A stretch of 24,379 nucleotides of DNA from Chara braunii (Eukaryota > Streptophyta > Charophyceae > Charales > Characeae), in the NCBI GenBank assembly GCA_003427395.1, contig BFEA01000965.1:26072-50450 (forward strand). The letters run 5' to 3'. Positions within the stretch are counted from its first letter, which is position 1; the number at the start of each line of letters is the position of its first letter. The position numbers and the translations under genes were made by a program. Shown piece by piece: positions 18,314 to 24,379 of this stretch. The notes beneath the pieces were generated by a model. That model had not been told where the DNA came from, ran no database searches, and worked only from the letters and a program-made list of their open reading frames with translations.

Positions 18314-18910
18314 AAGCTTCCTCTAGGGACAAGTGAGTTTGCGATACAGTATCAGCGAGATATTGAAAAGGCAAAAGAAAATATAATAAAGGCACAACAC
18401 CAAATGGTGGAACACGCAAATAAGCATAGAAGACCATCTCAATTCGCTGTAGGTGATTTGGTGTGGGTTAAGTCTAAAGAGTTTGCTCCTGAGGAGAACA
18501 TTTCTCAGAAGTTACTACCCACCTACAGAGGACCTTGGCAAATTCTTGATGTGATTGGAGAGGTAGATGGACCTTCTTATGTAGTTGAGATTCCTCTACA
18601 TTTGCATACGTATCCGGTGTTTCACGCCTCAAAGCTTCTACCTTGCGTAACAAATGAATTGTTTCCCAATCGCAGATCAGCGATACCTCCTAGTATGAAT
18701 GGGAAATATGATGTGGATAAGATTGTTGCTGAAAGCACTTTCCAAACCGGACGAAGAGGCAGGCCCCAGCGACAATATAAAGTAAGATTCGCCTATCACG
18801 ACCCAAGTGAAGATCGCTGGTTTACAAGAGAAAATTTACTTGAAACTGGACCTCACATTGTATCTGCATATGGAAGAGCTAAAAGAGGAACAAGTATTAT
18901 TGATAGATGA
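18314..18910 (+). pseudogene. Integrase C-terminus with GPY/F module and chromodomain
   Basis: After a second frameshift near 18310, frame 2 reads KLPLGTSEFAIQYQRDIEKA, then HRRPSQFAVGDLVWVKSKEF and LLPTYRGPWQILD (the GPY/F-type module). YPVFHASKLLPC follows. The last part, YDVDKIVAESTF and then QYKVRFAYHDPSEDRWFTRE, fits a chromodomain (beta strands, conserved Trp, acidic linker, final helix ENLLETG). Chromovirus chromodomains can direct integration to modified chromatin. The frame ends with TGA at 18908-18910, 39 bp before the 3' LTR. Confidence 0.9.
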
Positions 18911-18949
18911 AGATTTTCTCAGAGGACTTCGAATCTAGGCCGGCAAGAG

Positions 18950-20106
18950 TAAAAGGGCCTTTACCCGATTCAACCCCTGATCGACGAAAGCAGCATATTG
19001 GGGTCCCTCGCCCAGAGCCCAATTCATGAAAGCAGATCAAAAGACATGTTCTCTGGGTCAAAGGTCACATCCTGGCTAAGGTAAAAACAATGTTGAAGGT
19101 CATGGTTGGGCCCAAGACCAAGACGAACAGTCACCATGTCTAGATTTGGAGGTCACATCTGTTCGCCAAGGGCAATACAAGTCATGTCTATTCAAACAAG
19201 GGACGTGTTTGTACGTGCAGTCAATGTGTCTGTTCGTACCGGAAGAGTGTCTGTTCGTGCATTGGGTGTGTCTGTCCAGCAGAAGTCAAAAAGAAAGTCT
19301 AGATTCAGATTGGGAATCAGAAAGAAAGTCTAGATTCAGATTGGGAATCAGAAATCAAGGCCTGAAGGCCACAGCAGCAGCAACCCTTGAGGGAAAGGGA
19401 TCTGGGACACATACACAGAGGCTGGGACTAAGGACCGGGACAGACAGAATTCAGACCTCGCCAGGGGAGGCCAGCACTATAAGAATCGAGGCAGCCTCCC
19501 CCACAGACANATTTCCCTTGGCATTGATGCGTGGAAGTGCTGAGGCACTTGTGCGCTATAATGCAGGGAGTTGGGCGCTGAAGAAGGAGCTGCGCCAGAG
19601 AGGGAATGAGGCTGGGCGCTGGCTGCAGGGAAGCCATGGCTGCGCCAGCCTATGTTAGTGGTAGTAGGGATAGTCAGTAGTAGGATATCAGTGAGTGACA
19701 TTCAAAGTAGATCTTCGTAGGTGAGAGTGTGCATGCATAGTGAGGGAAGAGAACCAAGACAGAGTTCTGGAGAGAGAGAGAGGAGATCAAGAGAGAGAAG
19801 ACAGGGGATGAGCTTGGATATGGTGGACACTTACCTGTTGGCGCCACACTTGTGACCTGAAGGAGGACGCTGGCTGGGCCAGGTTCCTCGTTGTTGTATG
19901 ACGAGGGAGACTTACCTCTTGTCGGTGCTGAACTCTGGAACTCATGATACTCTTTGTATTAAGTGACATTGATAATATAAGCTGCGCTACTTTGTTCTTA
20001 TCTCATCTCAATCTGGTTTTGTGTGAGGCCACTCTGTACGTGTGATGACATGTATGCATGCGGTTTGATGCACTTGAGCAAGCTGTGAACAGTCAGGTTC
20101 CTTGCA
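18950..20106 (+). repeat. 3' LTR of the chromovirus
   Basis: A 1157-bp direct copy of 13045-14197 with scattered base changes and small indels. These include a short internal duplication at about 19288-19350 (AGTCTAGATTCAGATTGGGA twice) and a shorter G-run. One ambiguous base lies at 19510. The 13 bp before it (AGGCCGGCAAGAG) are a poor polypurine tract. Confidence 0.94.
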
Positions 20107-20194
20107 TTATTACCCATGCCCTATTTATTCCCTATGGGATACTGGAAGGACATGCTTGAATAAGCAAGAGCACTCGTATAAAGGTGGACTTCCT

Positions 20195-20358
20195 ACTTAG
20201 ATGCTTTCAAGATGGATTCCCTACTTAGACGCCCTAGTTATTATCCACTCCGCGCTTGACTACCCAGCGTCTACCGTTGCCACAATAACTGGTACATCAG
20301 CGGTACGTCCAGCCCGGTCCTCTCGTACTAGGGAATGGTCCTCTCAATGCTCTCACGA
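20195..20358 (-). pseudogene. Organellar 23S (LSU) rRNA fragment
   Basis: The plus strand carries CTTAGATGCTTTCA, CTACCCAGCGTCTACCGTTG, AATAACTGGTACATCAGCGG and CCCGGTCCTCTCGTACTAGG. These are the reverse complement of the conserved 3' domain of bacterial-type 23S rRNA, including the sarcin-ricin loop. The loop has the bacterial/organellar form, not the nuclear 25S form. CTACTTAGAYGC occurs twice near 20193 and 20221, and sequence expected after CAATGCTCT is missing, so the copy is rearranged. A plastid or mitochondrial insertion into the nucleus is the likely origin; which organelle cannot be told here. Confidence 0.85.
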
Positions 20359-21103
20359 CTATTTCCCACAGAACCCTTACAGCAATAAATGCAATTCGAC
20401 AGAAGTCGTAAATACCACTGAACCGAGTCTCAGAAAAAAATGATTTCATATCCAGTTCAAATTTGGGATAACAAATCGTCAAAATTGTTGTATCTTCCCA
20501 AGGCTCAAGCCAATTTCGTAATGTTGGTTGCTACACTTTCCCTCTGCCAGAAGTGCCTACCAACATTCCTCTCCTTGCTGCTTCTTTGTTCTCTTCTCTC
20601 TTCATATCCTGCAGCAGCCTACAAATATTCCACAGATGTGGGAAGCACGCCACATTCGTGCTGTTGACCGCAAGCTGCCAACACCCCCATGTGCCAGAAA
20701 ACCCCACTTGCACGCCGTGAAACAGAGGGGATAGTAGGGATACAGAGAGAGGGAAAATGGCAAGGAAGATAAACGAAGAGTAAGAAGTGTGGAATAAAGA
20801 TGACAGCATAGGGAAGGCTTAGGAAAGAATTTCCTTGACGACAACGAGGACACAAACGATACGTAAGAGACGGGTGACGACATGGAAGACCTCCTCACGA
20901 ATGCTGTGGTGGAAATTGCAATCTAAAAATGCAAAATGCAGGTCTCTGAGCACAAACCTTACAAGTCAGACTGAACCTGCATGTCAAGTACAGTCCTTAT
21001 CTTACTTAGTCAAATAGGAGGGGGGTTTTGAGCTTACAAACAGGGAGTTTTATCAGTTATGACGGCTCCATTCCGTCCGTGGGGAGCAGCTGAGCATACC
21101 AAC
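20359..21103. other. Unassigned sequence
   Basis: No recognised gene or repeat. Short open frames exist on both strands but none resembles a known domain. It would lie downstream of the candidate minus-strand exon at 21104-21291 and may include intron or further exons of that gene. Confidence 0.5.
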
Positions 21104-21291
21104 CTGAATATTGCCCCCATTGCCAAAGTTGCCGCTTGTGGGGGACCATACATCTCACGTTGATGCGTAGGTGAATACTGGCTGGGTGGTTGCTTGTCTT
21201 GGTCCTCGTCAACATAAATTGGTGATTGATTTAGCACATCCACAACATGCTCTAATAGCTCCAGACCGAGAACTTCATGAGCTGCCAGAGC
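21104..21291 (-). CDS. Candidate internal exon of an unidentified host gene
   Basis: On the minus strand, acceptor TTTGCCTAG is followed by an open 188-nt segment starting ALAAHEVLGLELLEHVVDVL and continuing through NQSPIYVDEDQDKQPPS to AATLAMGAIF. It ends at CAG|GTTGGTATG. The helical, Leu/Val-rich start followed by an acidic loop and another helix suggests an alpha-helical repeat (HEAT/ARM-like) protein, but I do not recognise the family. It starts in phase 0, matching the phase at the end of the candidate upstream exon at 22929-23057. The open frame continues past the proposed donor to a stop near 21034, so the 3' limit is uncertain. Confidence 0.42.
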
Positions 21292-21331
21292 CTAGGCAAA
21301 CAGAACAGGCACAAATTCGATTAACAATACT

Positions 21332-21396
21332 GAGTAAATGATACCAAATCACTTTGACTACCCTGCGTGTCAAATCCTCCAAGCACCAGATGTCCA

Positions 21397-21470
<74 letters not shown>

Positions 21471-21534
21471 AGTAAATGACACCAAATCACTTTGACTACC
21501 GTGCATGTCAAATCCTCCAAGCACCAGATTTCCA

Positions 21535-21583
<49 letters not shown>
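21332..21583. repeat. Tandem duplication of a CA-microsatellite unit
   Basis: A segment beginning TGAGTAAATGAYACCAAATC and ending CAGCGCRCACAC, followed by a (CA)n run, occurs twice with a 138-bp period (starts 21331 and 21469). The CA runs are at about 21399-21468 and 21539-21583. It lies within the proposed intron. Confidence 0.9.
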
Positions 21584-21585
<2 letters not shown>

Positions 21586-21616
21586 GCTGATAAAATAGAA
21601 TCAAAGGGCAAAGAAC

Positions 21617-22559
21617 TGCAAGGAAAATGAGCGATAACGAACTTCAGAAATCAAACAGCATCATACACATGAGACCAGATAGTCGTGACCTCGAACCAAT
21701 AGCAGAATTGCATCACGAGTTCCACCAAATAAGAACACAGCAAAAGCTCATAATTGACAATGCTGGAATAGTCTCATCATCATCAACGAAGAACCAATGT
21801 CGATATCCTATCTGGCGCTTGGCGCCCAGACTACAGATGGCAGATCCTATCTAGCCTAATCTACAGTGCCGCCGATGATGTCAACAGCTCCCCGAAGTAC
21901 GAGCAGATCTCGGCCAATGCCGTACGCTTCAAGCACCAGGTGTGTCTCTCGTATCACTCACAACCTCGTTCCCCAACTCACAGATGCCACATGCACCCAA
22001 GGACCACCATGCGCCCCATCCAGCATACAGAAGCGCAGCTCGGCTATGGATGCCTGCTCCTCCCAGCTCGCCCGTGAGCGCGTGAGCGCTGGCCAGTTTT
22101 AGCGCAGCAGCGCTTGCGCAGCATGCAGCCAGTGCCCGAATGCCGAACGCGTGTGCAGGCCCTTTCCTAAATGGAAGTGGCCAGCCTGCCTTGCGTGCAG
22201 CCTGGCTGCGCTGGGCCCCTGCCCAGAAGCTTCCAGTAGGCCCAGAGAGGCTGAGCCCCAGACCAAACGGATCAGGCCCAAGGCCTGTGACAGTTACCTG
22301 TGCCCAACTGCCCGCAGCCTGAGTTGGGTCCATGCTGCGTATCTCGGCCAGGGCCTGACTCAGATGCATTTGATAAAGGAGGCCAGGGCCTGGGCGCTTT
22401 CAACCAACTGGCTCTAAGCAACTGCCTGAATTTCCCCCCCAGTTGCGAAGTAGTCCAAAATAGGCCTCTTGTCATCTGTCGAGCCTGCCTTCACTTGGGG
22501 GGGGCGACACTGTTGCAAATAGGGGCCCAGTAGGGCTTATCGAGGCCTTGTGCCTCGCA
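21617..22559. mobile_element. LTR-like element (probable solo LTR), family R copy 2
   Basis: A 943-bp direct copy of 706-1612, beginning TGCAAGGAAAA and ending TTGTGCCTCGCA. Here the flanking duplication is GAAC (21613-21616 and 22560-22563), exact over 4 bp. The two copies differ by substitutions and small indels, most in the second half. It lies in the proposed intron of the host gene. No coding potential is claimed; shared open frames follow from sequence identity. Confidence 0.8.
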
Positions 22560-22827
22560 GAACAACAAGAAAAGAGGCAAAAAAGGAGAGAGAAATGTGC
22601 GGAGGGGAAACATGTGGCAGAGTGCAGTGGAAAGAGAATACAGCTGGACAAACAGGCACGAGTGTACACACACATGCCTAGACAGAGTGTTTGATGAACA
22701 TGACAGGGGCAGGAGAGCAAGACGAACCACAATTGAATGTAGAAACAGTGGAATCATAATACAAGTGTACAGCCTCTTCTGACCCCTTGCTTAGGCAACA
22801 ACCAGGGGGGCGAGAGAGCGAGGCCTC

Positions 22828-22837
22828 ACGCGCGCGC

Positions 22838-22901
<64 letters not shown>
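22828..22901. repeat. (CG)n and (GA)n microsatellites
   Basis: A short alternating CG run (CACGCGCGCGCGCGGG) at 22828-22843 leads directly into about 28 GA repeats up to about 22901. The alternating purine-pyrimidine CG part is of a kind that can form Z-DNA. Confidence 0.95.
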
Positions 22902-22903
<2 letters not shown>

Positions 22904-22928
22904 TGCATAGGGTTAGAAGCCAACGCAC

Positions 22929-23057
22929 CCGAAAAGCATCCTCTACCAAGCCAGGATCACGCTTCTTTGAGCCCTCCTTCTTGCCTGGCCCGGCAGAAGG
23001 GTTCAATAGTTCGTCAAAGACCACCCTTGACTTGGCTTGCTCTGCCAGCTCACATAC
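22929..23057 (-). CDS. Candidate internal exon of the same unidentified host gene
   Basis: On the minus strand, GTGCACAG (acceptor) precedes 43 uninterrupted codons, VCELAEQAKSRVVFDELLNP, then a Lys/Gly-rich loop (GKKEGSKKR), then DPGLVEDAFR. They end at CGG|GTGCGTTGG, a donor-like site. The exon is 129 nt, phase 0 at both ends, and joins in frame to the exon at 21291. The frame is also open upstream to about 23138 with protein-like text (PFLTMIANVSRDISDVLRC), so the exon may start earlier, for example after TGCAG near 23123. The family is unknown. Another open stretch, FGFLMESDEYNKVRGYTLSA, lies upstream on the same strand at about 23165-23285. Confidence 0.42.
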
Positions 23058-23299
23058 CTGTGCACAACGCAGCACATCAGATATATCACGACTGACATTT
23101 GCAATCATTGTCAAAAACGGTCTGCATTTGGTCACCACTTATGCAACATTTCAGTTATAACTTATAAGTCCCTCAGTTGATGCATTAGCAAATCAAGTGG
23201 TAGTTTTTTTCTGGATGCCGAGAGAGTGTAGCCCCTAACCTTATTGTATTCATCTGATTCCATCAAAAATCCAAACTCATGATCTGTTTATCTGTATTA

Positions 23300-23480
23300 A
23301 ACCCCGCGCCACCCGGCAGCCCAGCCTTCGTCCGGCAGGGGTCCCGGGCGGCCCGGGCGGTTGGGTCCCCCGGTTTGGTGCCGGGCGGGCCCAGCGCATT
23401 TTTGCGCGCGGGGGGGGGGAGGCCATTTTCGAAGTGGTTTGGCCCGTGGGAAACTTCCCCGCCCCCGGGCACAATTTTTT
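23300..23480. repeat. GC-rich module similar to the hAT-like element end
   Basis: GC-rich text with GGGCGG/CCCGGG blocks, GGTTGGGTCCCC and CCCAGCGCATTTTTGCGC. The reverse complement of the 9894-11099 element's right part has a parallel order: CCCGGTTG, CCCAGCGCATTTTCGCTGGG, then a T-run. It may be a diverged end of the same transposon family; neither termini nor a target duplication were found. Confidence 0.4.
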
Positions 23481-23559
23481 TCGACGGGCGGCCTTGGAAT
23501 TCGAACGCGCAGTTCGTCGAAGAGCTGCCCATTTTATTTTTTATTTTTTCGTTTACGTT

Positions 23560-23680
23560 GCCCGCCGTCGCTGCCCGCCGTTGAAGAGGTTCCCGTCGCT
23601 GCCCGCTGTTGAAGAGGTTCCCGTCGCTGCCCGCCGTCGCTGCCATCGCTGCCCGTCGTCGCTGCCCGCCGTCGGAAAGC
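23560..23680. repeat. GC-rich minisatellite
   Basis: Irregular repeats built of CCCGCCGTCGCTG, with two adjacent copies of a longer unit, CCGTTGAAGAGGTTCCCGTC, around 23577-23625. It changes into pyrimidine-rich sequence at about 23710. Confidence 0.75.
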
Positions 23681-23704
23681 TGCCCCGTCGTGATCGATAC
23701 GGTC

Positions 23705-24087
23705 CCGCTGTGGTATCCGCCTCCACCTCCTTGCTTCCTCTTCTTCTTCTTCTTCCTCTCCTCCGACTCCACCTCCTTTCATCTTCTTCTTCTTCCTCTC
23801 CTCCTCCTTTCCTCCTCTTCTTCTTCTCCTCCTCCTTTCCTCCTCTTCTCCTTCTCCCCCTCCACCTCCTCCTCCTTTCGTCTTCTTCTCTCGTCGTCGT
23901 CCTCCTCCTCCTCGTCCTCCTTTTCTTTTTCTTCTCTCCTCCTTCCTTTTTCTTCTCTCCTCCTCCTCGTCCTCCCTCGTCTTTTTCTCTCCTCCTCCTT
24001 TCTCCTCCTCCTTTCTCCTCCTCCTTTCTCCTCCTCCTCCTCCCTGCTTCATTGGTTTTCTTTAGTAGGCGAAGTGCCACGTGTCGG

Positions 24088-24148
<61 letters not shown>

Positions 24149-24318
24149 CTCCTCCTTCGTCAGTTTTTCTTTTCTTTTTCGTCAACGCCATACGAAACCG
24201 GCAGGTCCTCCTCCTCCTCCTCCTCCCTTCGTCTTCTTCTCTCCTCCTCATCCACCTCCTCCTCCTCCTCCTCCCTATTTCATTGGTTTTCTTTATTGGG
24301 CGAAGTGCCACGTGTCAG

Positions 24319-24366
<48 letters not shown>

Positions 24367-24379
24367 GTCCTCCTTCCCC
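23705..24379. repeat. Long pyrimidine-rich tract with duplicated CCAAT/G-box block
   Basis: Almost pure CT-rich plus strand: CTT, TCC and CT runs. A block CATTGGTTTTCTTTA, then GGCGAAGTGCCACGTGTC, occurs at about 24051-24086 and 24281-24318, each followed by a (CT)n run. ATTGG is an inverted CCAAT box and CACGTG is a G-box. The minus-strand open frame is Arg/Glu/Lys-rich low complexity and is not a credible gene. Confidence 0.85.

Larger units (their letters stand above)
13045..20106 (+). mobile_element. Ty3/gypsy chromovirus LTR retrotransposon (decayed)
   Basis: A 7.06-kb element with two direct LTRs of about 1.15 kb, flanked by TTAT (13041-13044 and 20107-20110). Order: 5' LTR, primer-binding site, long non-coding leader, gag remnant, protease, reverse transcriptase, RNase H, integrase with a GPY/F module and chromodomain, 3' LTR. 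RT-before-integrase order plus a C-terminal chromodomain identify a chromovirus, a Ty3/gypsy lineage found in plants and fungi. Most of gag is missing and pol has at least two stops and two or more frameshifts, so it is not autonomous. The LTRs have diverged by base changes and small indels, so insertion is not very recent. The LTRs end in CA but begin TAAAAGG, an unusual start. Confidence 0.96.

Noticed and set aside
21275-21611. Cys/Val-rich minus-strand frames
   Set aside because: Translation of CA/GT microsatellites.
23534-24311. Long minus-strand open frames (172 and 252 residues) rich in Arg, Glu and Lys
   Set aside because: They are the translation of purine-rich simple repeats. Composition is low complexity and the frame is open only because stops are absent from the repeat.

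Overview
This window looks like nuclear DNA from a streptophyte (a land plant or charophyte alga), in a gene-poor, repeat-dense region. The support is a Ty3/gypsy chromovirus with a tRNA-iMet-type primer site, a LINE with a zinc-knuckle ORF1 and an APE-type endonuclease, degenerate U6 snRNA copies with the plant-type 5' end, a bacterial-type (organellar) 23S rRNA fragment, and long CT, GA and CA microsatellites. Nothing looks prokaryotic. No intact protein-coding gene is visible. Almost everything is a mobile element or its remains, several of them nested.

Layout. (1) 1-9790: a U6 5' fragment, then a minus-strand LINE (94-9773). It has a 17-bp target-site duplication, a poly(A) tail at its 3' end, ORF1 (9409 to 6799) and ORF2 (about 6770 to 606). 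ORF2 is split twice by LTR-like insertions at 706-1612 and 4539-5515. In both cases conceptual removal of the insert plus one target duplication puts the LINE frame back in register. (2) 9791-11170: a polyadenylated U6 retrocopy on the minus strand, itself split by a 1.2-kb hAT-like element (9894-11099). The U6 copy and the LINE sit in neighbouring units of what looks like a 37-bp tandem repeat, at nearly the same position within the unit. (3) 11200-13044: a perfect hairpin, an array of about three 262-270-bp tandem units with a short assembly gap, a possible first exon, and a 123-bp tandem duplication. (4) 13045-20106: a chromovirus with 1.15-kb LTRs, flanked by TTAT. Gag is almost entirely missing; protease, RT, RNase H, integrase and chromodomain are recognisable but carry stops and frameshifts. 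(5) 20107-20360: a fragment of organellar LSU rRNA. (6) 21104-23138: two candidate exons of an unidentified host gene on the minus strand, joined in phase across an intron that holds CA and GA microsatellites and a second copy of the 0.9-kb LTR-like element seen inside the LINE. (7) 23300-24379: a GC-rich module resembling the end of the hAT-like element, a short minisatellite, and long pyrimidine-rich DNA with a duplicated CCAAT/G-box segment.

The elements do not form a pathway. They record an insertion order: tandem repeat, then U6 retrocopy and LINE, then hAT-like element and LTR insertions. The clearest regularity is that the LTR-type insertions all fit 4-bp target duplications (TTAT, CCAG, GAAC and an imperfect GCTK). 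The most unusual structure is the U6/LINE/minisatellite mosaic at 1-110 and 9770-11170.
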